Positions 1 to 5,624 are shown, counted from the first letter of the stretch. The stretch: DNA of 7,851 bases from an uncultured Bacilli bacterium (GCA_947587115.1 CANPXY010000055.1:1-7851); one strand, 5' to 3'. Numbers and translations: made by a program. Notes: generated by a model from the letters alone, not told the origin.

Positions 1-361
1 TTAAAATACCTTTTTTATAAGAATAAGAAATCTTGTAAGTTCCAAGACGATCACTGTCCACTTTTCCAGAAATCTCTACATTTTGGTCTTTGTGAAAAAA
101 ATAAGTAAAATAGGCCCCCTGTTCCTTATATTGCTCTTGATAGTTGATCTCGATCGTCTGGTCTCCCTTTAACACCATCCGTGGTCGCAACCACAAATAT
201 GCAAGTGCCAAAACACATAGAATGAGTCCAATAACTAAAAATACAATCTTTCTTTTCGATTTCTGATAAAATTTTTGAGGCTGTTCTTTAAGCGCTTCAA
301 ATTCTTCTTCAATCTCATCTTGCGTTTCTTTATCGAGACTTTCTTTTACTACTTTTTTCAT
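1..361 (-). CDS. Partial membrane protein with Ig-like (DUF5011-type) extracellular segment, N-terminal 120 residues
   Basis: The frame is open from an ATG at 361 to the window edge, so only the N-terminus is seen. Residues 1-38 are charged and probably cytoplasmic, with an acidic run EIEEEFEAL. Residues 39-57 form one hydrophobic membrane segment, and the rest should lie outside. Residues 66-117 (GDQTIEINYQEQYKEQGA ... SGKVDSDRLGTYKISYSY) resemble the bacterial Ig-like DUF5011 fold. In gut Firmicutes this fold often precedes a polysaccharide deacetylase, peptidase or other wall enzyme, so the activity probably lies beyond the window and cannot be named. I chose 361 because AGAGGTG sits five bases upstream. 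An in-frame ATG at 388 overlaps the -10 box and has no ribosome binding site. The gene is divergent from the sortase gene. It is clearly coding; the product class is uncertain. Confidence 0.8.
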   Translation of the reverse strand, partial: MKKVVKESLDKETQDEIEEEFEALKEQPQKFYQKSKRKIVFLVIGLILCVLALAYLWLRPRMVLKGDQTIEINYQEQYKEQGAYFTYFFHKDQNVEISGKVDSDRLGTYKISYSYKKGIL

Positions 362-386
362 TACCGCACCTCTATACTTCTTTTTC

Positions 387-415
387 ATTATATCGCGATT
401 TTTATACCATGTCAC
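387..415 (-). promoter_or_regulatory. Sigma-A-type promoter of the partial membrane protein gene
   Basis: Read on the minus strand, the -35 is GTGACA (415-410) and the -10 is a perfect TATAAT (392-387), separated by 17 bases. Transcription should start near 380, leaving a leader of about 20 bases that holds the AGAGGTG site. This supports the start codon at 361. Confidence 0.75.
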
Positions 416-451
416 GCGAAATTAAAGTTTTTTATTTGCTCCTGTAGCTTA

Positions 452-480
452 TTTACTTTCCCCTCATTTTTTAGTATAAT
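452..480 (+). promoter_or_regulatory. Sigma-A-type promoter of the sortase gene
   Basis: The -35 is TTTACT (452-457), the spacer is 17 bases, and the -10 is TATAAT (475-480). The predicted start near 487 lies just before the ribosome binding site AGGTGA at 488-493, so the leader is only about 11 bases. It is back to back with the minus-strand promoter at 387-415. Confidence 0.75.
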
Positions 481-497
481 TTACCCTAGGTGATATC

Positions 498-1334
498 ATG
501 GAAAATACCAAGATTGTAAAACGTCGGCGTCTGCGTCGTGAATACTATTATTTCTTGTTAGCCTTCTTTATATCGTTGTTTCTGGCAACCTGCATCTTCT
601 TTGGAAAATGGCTCTATGACAATTATCGAACCAAGAATTTGCACGAAGAGATCATGGGCACTTCAGAAATTGAAGAAGTAACTCCAGATAATGAAGAGTT
701 GGTCAATCCACCGGAAGAAGAAGAAAGTGATTATTGGTACTACATCAAATTGCCAATGATCAATGTCAATTTCCAAGAGTTACAAGCTAAAAATAGTGAT
801 ACGGTCGCTTGGATCAAAGTCGAAGGGACCTTGATCAACTACCCAGTCGTTCAAACAACCGATAATAAATATTATTTGACCCATGCTTTTGATAAAAGTA
901 GAAACAGTGCCGGTTGGGTCTTCTCAGATTATCGCAATCAATGGGAAAACAAAAACAAAAACAAAAACACGATCATCTATGGTCATGGACGTCTTGATAA
1001 AACCGTGTTTGGCTCACTAAAGAATGTCTTGACCGACTCTTGGCAAAGTAATAAAGATAACTTCGTAGTCAAAATCTCTACTCCGACAGAAAATACCTTA
1101 TGGCAAGTATTCTCTGTCTATACAGTCGAACCAGAAAATTATTATTTACAGAATCATTTTGCTAGCAACGAAGCTTACCAATCGTTTATCGATACGATCG
1201 TAGGACGAAGCAACTATGCTTTTGGAACAACCGTCAGTACTGAAGATAAAATCTTAACCCTTTCAACTTGTACTTCTGATAATCTCGGTCGAGTGGTCCT
1301 TCATGCAAAACTAATTAAATCATCGTCAAGATGA
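498..1334 (+). CDS. srtB: Class B sortase
   Basis: This is a membrane-anchored cysteine transpeptidase. It cleaves a C-terminal sorting signal of a secreted protein and joins the protein to peptidoglycan. Residues 1-16 are basic, 17-38 form the N-terminal membrane anchor, and 50-80 are an acidic linker. The catalytic domain runs from about 85 to 273. The active-site triad is visible as His163 in IIYGHG, Cys258 in LTLSTCT and Arg265 in GRVVLHAKL. The GHGRLDKTVFGSLKN stretch and the TLSTC box are typical of class B, and 278 residues is a usual length. A hexanucleotide repeat codes for NKNKNKN (151-157) just before the strand carrying His163. The ATG at 498 has AGGTGA five bases upstream. The gene converges on a surface protein with an NPDTS signal, its likely substrate. 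Confidence 0.93.
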   Translation: MENTKIVKRRRLRREYYYFLLAFFISLFLATCIFFGKWLYDNYRTKNLHEEIMGTSEIEEVTPDNEELVNPPEEEESDYWYYIKLPMINVNFQELQAKNSDTVAWIKVEGTLINYPVVQTTDNKYYLTHAFDKSRNSAGWVFSDYRNQWENKNKNKNTIIYGHGRLDKTVFGSLKNVLTDSWQSNKDNFVVKISTPTENTLWQVFSVYTVEPENYYLQNHFASNEAYQSFIDTIVGRSNYAFGTTVSTEDKILTLSTCTSDNLGRVVLHAKLIKSSSR

Positions 1335-1341
1335 TTTTTTT
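1317..1341 (+). terminator. Rho-independent terminator overlapping the sortase stop codon
   Basis: AAATCATC (1317-1324) pairs perfectly with GATGATTT (1330-1337) around a five-base loop, and a run of seven T follows at 1335-1341. The stop codon TGA at 1332-1334 lies in the right arm, so the stem encodes the last residues of the sortase. Confidence 0.8.
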
Positions 1342-1347
1342 ATGCAC

Positions 1348-1373
1348 AAAAAAGGACGTTTGAAACGCCCTTT
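1348..1373 (-). terminator. Rho-independent terminator of the surface protein gene
   Basis: On the minus strand, AAAGGGCGTTT (1373-1363) pairs with AAACGTCCTTT (1361-1351), with one G-U wobble. The run of six T lies at 1353-1348. It sits just past the stop at 1381 and faces the sortase terminator. Confidence 0.75.
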
Positions 1374-1380
1374 AAATCTT

Positions 1381-2694
1381 TTATCTTTGATGAGCAAGTT
1401 TACGTCTTAATGCAACTGCACCACCGAAACCAGCAACTGCAAGAATGCCGATGGCTAGAATGTCAATATCAGAAGTATCAGGATTTTCTACTTCCACGAT
1501 ATTGACATAGACTTCGTCTCCGTGTTCCAAAGCTGATAAGTCAAATTCATCTGTATAGTCTTTTGTTGTATAGAATCCTTTAATTGTATAATCTTCTTTA
1601 GAAATTTCTAGCGTTTTATAGATTTGATCGATGATATAGTTTTTAAGGTCATCTCCTTCTAAATCTTCAGGAATAATGACAGGAACTGGTTCATCTTCTA
1701 CCCAGAAAATAACTCCATAAACTTTAGCAGACTTTAAACTTTCATCAATAGTATCTACGGTTCCTTCGACATAAGTTAAAACGGCACCTTCCATTGCTTC
1801 GCCATCATTGTATCCTGGGTTAACATTTGTTACTTTACCACTTAAAACCGTTACGCTTGCATTGTCTTGAATACCTGTATTAGCTTCATTACCAGCTGCA
1901 GCAGCATAGACAGTAGTTACAGTAGCCCCATCGATGATAACTGTAGAATCTTTCATATAACCACGGTTGACGGCTTGAACAACATTGATTGTTCCTCCAG
2001 CAAGATACACGTCACCATCCTCGGTATAACCGTTAGAACCACCACTTGTTACATAGTCAATGGAACCTTCAAAATCCTCGGTAACGGTAATGCTAGAATG
2101 TCCTGTATAGGCATAAGACTCTCCTCCACCATACACGTCAGTGGGTGCTGCTTCACCGCTGATTGTGATCTTAACATCTCCAACGGTTGTAAGAGTCGTA
2201 CCAGCAAGGGCATCTTCTAGTGTACGTTTATCATTCGCACTATCGCTATCTTCTTTATAACCAGCAGTTCCACCACCCATGATGAATACAGCTGTACCAC
2301 CTGTCATTTCGATGGAAGCAGTACTTACCTTACTCTTATGCAAACCTCCACCAAAGATACCATGAACTTTACCACTTTTCATAGTAATATCGGTACTTAC
2401 TTCTGTATCGTTATTGTGCATGCCACCAAATACAGTAACGTTTTGTGGAACAAGTTGACTTTTTCCTTCACCCCAAGTAATAAGGGTCTTTCCGTCAGCT
2501 TCTTCACTATCAGTAATGACAATAGAAGCACCGTTTGCAAAGAAGTAATTTTTTTCTGAATCATAGCAAGGAACCCCTGCCGTTGCACCTGAGCCATCGG
2601 CTTCACAGACAGCAGCATCAGTTTTTTCTGCATATACACTTGGCATCATCATAAAACAGATAGCAACAAGGAATGCAGCAAATAGTTTTTTCAT
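1381..2694 (-). CDS. Secreted beta-solenoid repeat protein with NPDTS cell-wall sorting signal
   Basis: This is a predicted wall-anchored surface protein, possibly an adhesin; its ligand is unknown. The mature start is set by the ATG at 2694, preceded by GGAG about ten bases upstream. Residues 1-22 form a signal peptide with a hydrophobic core and a Val-Tyr-Ala cleavage site. Two cysteines (30, 43) lie near the mature N-terminus. Residues 86-312 hold about eight degenerate repeats of roughly 24 residues, with the pattern v-x-x-i-f/y-G-G-G, a loop, then s-i-t-i-x-s/G-G, as in a beta-solenoid. Residues 325-403, with GFYTTKDYTDEFDLSAL, resemble a Listeria-Bacteroides (Flg_new-type) repeat. Residues 404-437 are NPDTSD, a membrane helix and a basic tail RRKLAHQR. 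The open frame extends upstream to 2781, but that part overlaps the promoter. The neighbouring class B sortase is the likely anchoring enzyme. Confidence 0.88.
   Translation of the reverse strand: MKKLFAAFLVAICFMMMPSVYAEKTDAAVCEADGSGATAGVPCYDSEKNYFFANGASIVITDSEEADGKTLITWGEGKSQLVPQNVTVFGGMHNNDTEVSTDITMKSGKVHGIFGGGLHKSKVSTASIEMTGGTAVFIMGGGTAGYKEDSDSANDKRTLEDALAGTTLTTVGDVKITISGEAAPTDVYGGGESYAYTGHSSITVTEDFEGSIDYVTSGGSNGYTEDGDVYLAGGTINVVQAVNRGYMKDSTVIIDGATVTTVYAAAAGNEANTGIQDNASVTVLSGKVTNVNPGYNDGEAMEGAVLTYVEGTVDTIDESLKSAKVYGVIFWVEDEPVPVIIPEDLEGDDLKNYIIDQIYKTLEISKEDYTIKGFYTTKDYTDEFDLSALEHGDEVYVNIVEVENPDTSDIDILAIGILAVAGFGGAVALRRKLAHQR
1384..1485 (-). other. Cell-wall sorting signal (NPDTS, helix, basic tail)
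   Basis: This covers codons 404-437 of the surface protein: the NPDTSD motif, about 20 hydrophobic residues and a positively charged tail. Class B sortases are known to use NP-x-T-type motifs such as NPQTN and NPKTG, whereas class A enzymes use LPxTG. The motif therefore matches the class of the sortase next door. Confidence 0.8.
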
Positions 2695-2745
2695 TTTTCT
2701 TTTCTCCTCTCTTTCTTTTATTGATATAACCTTTCTATTATATCT

Positions 2746-2764
2746 ATTACTAGTATAAAGTAAT
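2746..2764. promoter_or_regulatory. Possible operator: inverted repeat over the -10 of the surface protein gene
   Basis: ATTACT (2746-2751) and AGTAAT (2759-2764) are perfect inverted arms with a seven-base spacer, and they enclose the -10 box. A dimeric regulator could bind here, but arms this short also occur by chance in AT-rich DNA. Confidence 0.3.
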
Positions 2765-2781
2765 ACAACCTCTATTGTCAA
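2752..2781 (-). promoter_or_regulatory. Sigma-A-type promoter of the surface protein gene
   Basis: On the minus strand, the consensus -35 TTGACA (2781-2776) is followed after 18 bases by TATACT (2757-2752). The predicted start near 2745 gives a leader of about 50 bases to the ATG at 2694, so the upstream ATG at 2781 cannot be the real start. Confidence 0.7.
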
Positions 2782-2846
2782 TCGACAAAAAAGAAAAGAA
2801 AAAGGTCCCAGTCAAAAACCGTCAACTCATCAAAAGCAGAAAAAAC

Positions 2847-2891
2847 CATACTAAAGACACTGTATCAATAAACACCTAAAGACATAGAATA
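2847..2891 (+). promoter_or_regulatory. Possible sporulation-sigma -10 boxes upstream of the collagen-like gene
   Basis: No convincing sigma-A promoter is seen between 2782 and 2930. Two sporulation-like -10 sequences are present: CATACTA at 2847-2853 (sigma-G/sigma-E-like) and CATAGAATA at 2883-2891, which fits the sigma-K pattern CATANNNTA. Neither has a clear -35 at the right distance, so this is tentative. Confidence 0.3.
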
Positions 2892-2930
2892 TAGTAACTG
2901 TTTCATATGGCTAAATGAGGTGAAATCAAT

Positions 2931-3533
2931 ATGGAAAAACCTATTTCTTTCTACCACTGTGGTAGTAAATGCGAAACTCCGGAAGATGAACAACCAGATT
3001 GTGAACAACCAAATACAGATCAATCATGTTGTTACAATATCTATATGCCAGGTCTCCCTGGCCCTACAGGTCCACAAGGTTCTATAGGACCAGCAGGCCC
3101 CGCAGGTACTTCCCTAAACTATGCCGACTTCTATGCATTGATGCCTCCAGATAACGCCGTAACGGTTGCCCCAGGAACAGACGTTAGCTTTCCACAAGAT
3201 GGTCCTAGTAATGGAGATTTTATTGCCAGAACAGGTCCTAGTTCATTCAATCTCATGCAGATTGGAACTTATCAAGTTTTATTTCAAGTAAGCGTGGGTG
3301 AAGCTGGACAACTGCTCTTGACTTTAAACGGAGAAGATCTCGATTACACAGTAGCAGGTCGCACTACTGGAACAAGTCAAATCATCGGCATGGCAATTAT
3401 CGAAACAACATCCGTAGATTCAATTTTAACTGTAAGAAATCCATCGGGAAACTCAACGGCACTAACGATTACCCCACTTGCAGGTGGTACAAGGACTGTA
3501 TCTTGCCATCTTGTCATCACACAATTACAATAA
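2931..3533 (+). CDS. Collagen-like protein with BclA/C1q-like C-terminal domain
   Basis: This is a short collagen-like protein, probably on the spore or cell surface. Residues 41-61 are seven uninterrupted Gly-X-Y triplets (GLP, GPT, GPQ, GSI, GPA, GPA, GTS), which could form a short triple helix. Residues 62-200 resemble the trimeric jelly-roll C-terminal domain of BclA-type exosporium proteins; typical segments are NLMQIGTYQVLFQVSV, SQIIGMAIIET and the ending VSCHLVITQLQ. The first 40 residues hold five cysteines (10, 14, 24, 33, 34) and acidic repeats of Glu/Asp-Gln-Pro. No signal peptide or membrane segment is visible, as expected for a spore protein made in the mother cell. GAGGTGA lies seven bases before the ATG. 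Two hundred residues is short for BclA, whose collagen part is usually much longer. The location on the spore is inferred. Confidence 0.88.
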   Translation: MEKPISFYHCGSKCETPEDEQPDCEQPNTDQSCCYNIYMPGLPGPTGPQGSIGPAGPAGTSLNYADFYALMPPDNAVTVAPGTDVSFPQDGPSNGDFIARTGPSSFNLMQIGTYQVLFQVSVGEAGQLLLTLNGEDLDYTVAGRTTGTSQIIGMAIIETTSVDSILTVRNPSGNSTALTITPLAGGTRTVSCHLVITQLQ

Positions 3534-3562
3534 AAATTCACCCTTAAAAAGGGTGGATTTTT
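3532..3562 (+). terminator. Rho-independent terminator of the collagen-like gene
   Basis: The stem pairs CACCCTT (3539-3545) with AAGGGTG (3549-3555) around an AAA loop. A/T pairing extends outward with one T-G wobble, and TTTTT follows at 3558-3562. It starts at the stop codon. Flanking A-runs could let it work on the minus strand too, as a back-up for the ABC operon. Confidence 0.75.
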
Positions 3563-3585
3563 ACTGTAATATGTTTTTAAAAATT

Positions 3586-3623
3586 TAAAAAAACTGTCTT
3601 CAAACTTTTTGTTTGTCAACAGT
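3586..3623 (-). terminator. Probable terminator of the ABC operon, formed by repeat copy A
   Basis: On the minus strand, ACTGT and CAAAC pair with GTTTG and ACAGT, with a 3x3 internal bulge and a five-base loop. A run of about seven T follows (3592-3586). The stem is imperfect, so strength is uncertain. It lies about 75 bases past the permease stop. Confidence 0.5.
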
Positions 3624-3629
3624 CTGAAA
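3594..3629 (+). repeat. Intergenic direct repeat, copy A
   Basis: This aligns with 5660-5695 as CTG[T/C][C/T]TTCAAA[C/A]TTTTT, then TTGTCAACAGTCT, then GAAA, with only a two-base and a one-base gap. The longest exact core, TTTGTCAACAGTCT, is at 3612-3625. The copies are in the same orientation and bracket the AT-rich ABC operon. Confidence 0.75.
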
Positions 3630-3652
3630 CATAGAATGTTTAAGTTCTATGT
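3629..3652. other. Hairpin adjoining repeat copy A
   Basis: ACATAGAA (3629-3636) pairs perfectly with TTCTATGT (3645-3652) around an eight-base loop. There is no T-run directly after it on either strand, so it is not a classic terminator. It could stabilise the 3' end of the ABC operon transcript. Confidence 0.5.
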
Positions 3653-3696
3653 CTTCTTTATATGATTTTAATTTTACTTTGCTTATTTCTTTCTTG

Positions 3697-4329
3697 TTAA
3701 AATTCTTTTTTACTAAATATTTTTTCTGATATTTTATAAGATCCATAAACCATAATAATAGCTACTATTATTAAAATTATTATTAAATAATCTTCTAAAA
3801 AGGCGAAAGACTTTAAAACATTTGATAAATCTAAATAATTTGCAAGTAAACTACCAATAATAACGATACCAAATACAAGTAAAAAGATACCAATTCTTGC
3901 TTTTTCAACACCAAATTTATAAATAATCGGATACATGACAGTTAAAACTAATAATGTTCCAAATATTGTCCCAAACATTGTTACTAATATTTGTTCATAG
4001 TTAATCGTTTTGGTATTAACATAAGAAATAATAAAGGATAAAATAATTGTAATTACTGAAACTATAAATGTCATTAAAATTGTTGTTATATATTTAGATT
4101 TGACATTACTTTTTCTTCCATTAGGTAATGAAATGGAATAAGCGTCCCATTTGTTATAATTATCATAGCTAAATGATGAAATCATTATCATTACACACAT
4201 AAATGGTAAGATAAATGATATATCCATTTTTCCCATTAAACCCATTATTGCATATACAACAATCAATACGCCCAATAATTTAAAATTACTTTTAATCATG
4301 GCTAAATCTTTTTTAATAAAACCTATCAT
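3697..4329 (-). CDS. ABC-2 family transporter permease
   Basis: This is the membrane half of an ABC exporter, working with the ATPase encoded just upstream. The 210-residue protein has about six hydrophobic segments (roughly 17-33, 37-54, 82-105, 112-135, 145-165 and 178-200), a short loop with SFSYDNYNKWDAYSISLP after the second, and a basic C-terminus. Size and the N-terminal IKKDLAMIKSN fit the small ABC-2 permease family (PF13346 type), found in YtrABC-like and antimicrobial-peptide efflux systems. The ATG shares its A with the ATPase stop codon (TAATG), so translation is coupled. The substrate cannot be read from the sequence. A peptide or cell-envelope-active antimicrobial is a reasonable guess from the regulator type. 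The gene is very AT-rich. Confidence 0.85.
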   Translation of the reverse strand: MIGFIKKDLAMIKSNFKLLGVLIVVYAIMGLMGKMDISFILPFMCVMIMISSFSYDNYNKWDAYSISLPNGRKSNVKSKYITTILMTFIVSVITIILSFIISYVNTKTINYEQILVTMFGTIFGTLLVLTVMYPIIYKFGVEKARIGIFLLVFGIVIIGSLLANYLDLSNVLKSFAFLEDYLIIILIIVAIIMVYGSYKISEKIFSKKEF

Positions 4330-5186
4330 TATTCTTCCCCCTTAATCATTAAAACCATAAGATCATCCAAAGTGATTTTATCAATCACTGAAATATTATA
4401 TTTTGCTTTAAAGTCTTTTTTATTTTCAACCAATACTTCATATTCATATTTTGTTTTTTTGTATTTTACATAATCATTTTTGTTTATAGTTTTAAATTCT
4501 TTTTCGGTACATTTTACGATTCCGTATTTATCTAATAATTCATTTGTTGTTTTAGATAAAACAATCTCGCCATTATTTATAAAAATTATATAATCAGCAA
4601 TATGCTCTAAATCAGTAGTAATATGACTAGAAAGTAAAATTGAACAATCATCTTTTTCAATAAAGCTTTGAAATATATCGATAACTTCTGCACGTGCAAC
4701 GGGATCAAGTCCAGAGGTTGGCTCGTCTAATATTAAAAGTTTAGGGTGATGAGATAAGGCGGTTGCTATTTCTAGTTTTTTTCTCATTCCTTTGGAAAAG
4801 GTTTTAATTTGTTTATTGGGTAATAAAGAAAATTCTTTTAAATAATCATTAAACATTTTTGAATCCCAATTTTTATAAATGCCTTTCATGGTATTACTGA
4901 TATCATTTGGTGTAAGAATTTCGGGAAAGAACATATCATCTAATACCACTCCAATATCTTCTTTGATGTCTTTATCATCTTTGCGATTATCTAATCCGAA
5001 TATTTTAATTTCACCACTATAAGATTTAATAATATCTAATATGGCCTTTATGGTCGTAGTCTTTCCAGCACCATTTTCGCCAATAAAACCCATAATCATG
5101 CCTTTTGGCAAATTGAATGTTATATTTTTAAGCTCAAAGTTATCATATTTTTTACATAAATTTTTAATTTCTAAAACATTTTCCAT
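4329..5186 (-). CDS. ABC transporter ATP-binding protein (YtrB/BcrA-like)
   Basis: This is the cytoplasmic ATPase subunit that powers the ABC-2 permease encoded next to it. Its motifs are Walker A GENGAGKTT (36-44), signature FSKGMRKKL (130-138) in place of LSGGQ, Walker B LLILDEP (150-156) with catalytic Glu155, D-loop SGLD, and H-loop His188 in SSHIT. The usual Q-loop glutamine is replaced by acidic residues in GVVLDDMFFPEILT, a variation common in this exporter group. Residues 215-285 are a family-specific C-terminal tail. The gene lies three bases after the GntR stop. Its ribosome binding site GAGGAG (5201-5196) lies inside the end of the GntR gene, which indicates one transcript. Length (285) is normal for drug or bacteriocin exporter ATPases. 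Confidence 0.92.
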   Translation of the reverse strand: MENVLEIKNLCKKYDNFELKNITFNLPKGMIMGFIGENGAGKTTTIKAILDIIKSYSGEIKIFGLDNRKDDKDIKEDIGVVLDDMFFPEILTPNDISNTMKGIYKNWDSKMFNDYLKEFSLLPNKQIKTFSKGMRKKLEIATALSHHPKLLILDEPTSGLDPVARAEVIDIFQSFIEKDDCSILLSSHITTDLEHIADYIIFINNGEIVLSKTTNELLDKYGIVKCTEKEFKTINKNDYVKYKKTKYEYEVLVENKKDFKAKYNISVIDKITLDDLMVLMIKGEE

Positions 5187-5189
5187 TTT

Positions 5190-5564
5190 TTATTTCTCCT
5201 CATACAATATATTTAACATTTCGTTTAGAGTTTTTTTATTTATATTATTCATTTTGGCAATAACAACCGCCTGATCCATTAGTTCTTCTATCTTATTTAA
5301 TTGTTCTTCTAAAACAAGCTCTTTATTTATTTTGGCAACGTAGAAACCCTTAGAAGGAACATTTTTTACATAACCTTCTTTTACTAATTCTTCATAAGCA
5401 TTTTTCGTTGTTATGACACTACAACGAAGATCTTTAGCTAGAGTTCTTATAGAGGGTAACAATTCATTTTCTTTTAACTCATTAGAAACGATTTTAACCT
5501 TTATTTGCTCTGTTATTTGTTCATATATCGGAACACCATTTGAATTACTTATTATAATTTCCAT
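5190..5564 (-). CDS. GntR-family transcriptional regulator, YtrA subfamily
   Basis: This is a DNA-binding repressor, very likely of its own operon. Residues 10-78 form the winged helix-turn-helix, with LPSIRTLAKDLRCSV as the recognition region and KNVPSKGFYV as the wing. Residues 80-124 are a short helical tail for dimerisation. The total of 124 residues, with no effector domain, is typical of YtrA-type members. These usually head operons for ABC exporters that respond to cell-wall antibiotics or peptides, and the ATPase and permease genes follow directly here. AGAGGTG precedes the ATG by five bases. The promoter just upstream overlaps inverted TATATACA half-sites, which suggests autorepression. 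The ligand is unknown. Confidence 0.92.
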   Translation of the reverse strand: MEIIISNSNGVPIYEQITEQIKVKIVSNELKENELLPSIRTLAKDLRCSVITTKNAYEELVKEGYVKNVPSKGFYVAKINKELVLEEQLNKIEELMDQAVVIAKMNNINKKTLNEMLNILYEEK

Positions 5565-5577
5565 AATTCACCTCTTT

Positions 5578-5609
5578 TGTATATATGCATTATATACAGA
5601 ATATATACA
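5578..5609. promoter_or_regulatory. Probable operator for the YtrA-type regulator
   Basis: TGTATATA (5578-5585) and TATATACA (5591-5598) are perfect inverted arms with a five-base spacer that covers part of the -10. A further TATATACA at 5602-5609 repeats the second arm 11 bases away, about one helical turn, inside the -35/-10 spacer. Binding here would block RNA polymerase. Confidence 0.6.
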
Positions 5610-5617
5610 GTTGTCAA
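5589..5617 (-). promoter_or_regulatory. Consensus sigma-A promoter of the GntR-ABC operon
   Basis: On the minus strand, a perfect TTGACA (5617-5612), a 17-base spacer and a perfect TATAAT (5594-5589). An ideal promoter like this would be strong if unrepressed, which fits control by the operator overlapping it. Confidence 0.85.
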
Positions 5618-5624
5618 TACATAT

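Noticed and set aside
275..493. Plus-strand open frame of 72 codons
   Set aside because: It lies antisense to the N-terminus and promoter of the partial membrane protein, has no ribosome binding site, and its Phe/Ile-rich product reflects reverse reading of Lys/Glu codons.
946..968. CRISPR-like or regulatory tandem repeat
   Set aside because: It is a simple six-base in-frame coding repeat with no spacers; no CRISPR-type repeat array was seen anywhere.
1867..2220. Plus-strand open frame of 117 codons inside the surface protein gene
   Set aside because: It is antisense to the repeat region, rich in Ser, Thr, Ile and Cys from reverse reading, without a ribosome binding site or family resemblance.
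2695..2781. N-terminal extension of the surface protein to an ATG at 2781
   Set aside because: It would overlap the -35 and -10 boxes and place 29 residues before a complete signal peptide; the GGAG site supports the ATG at 2694.
3613..3618. TTGACA (minus strand) within the repeat core as a -35 element
   Set aside because: Neither copy has a -10-like sequence 16-19 bases downstream, so the match comes from the repeat core itself.
3377..3619. Minus-strand open frame of 80 codons over the end of the collagen-like gene
   Set aside because: It is a shadow of the conserved C-terminal domain and crosses two terminator hairpins.
5041..5274. Plus-strand open frame of 77 codons across the ATPase/GntR junction
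   Set aside because: It is antisense to the Walker A region and the coupled gene junction; no initiation signals.
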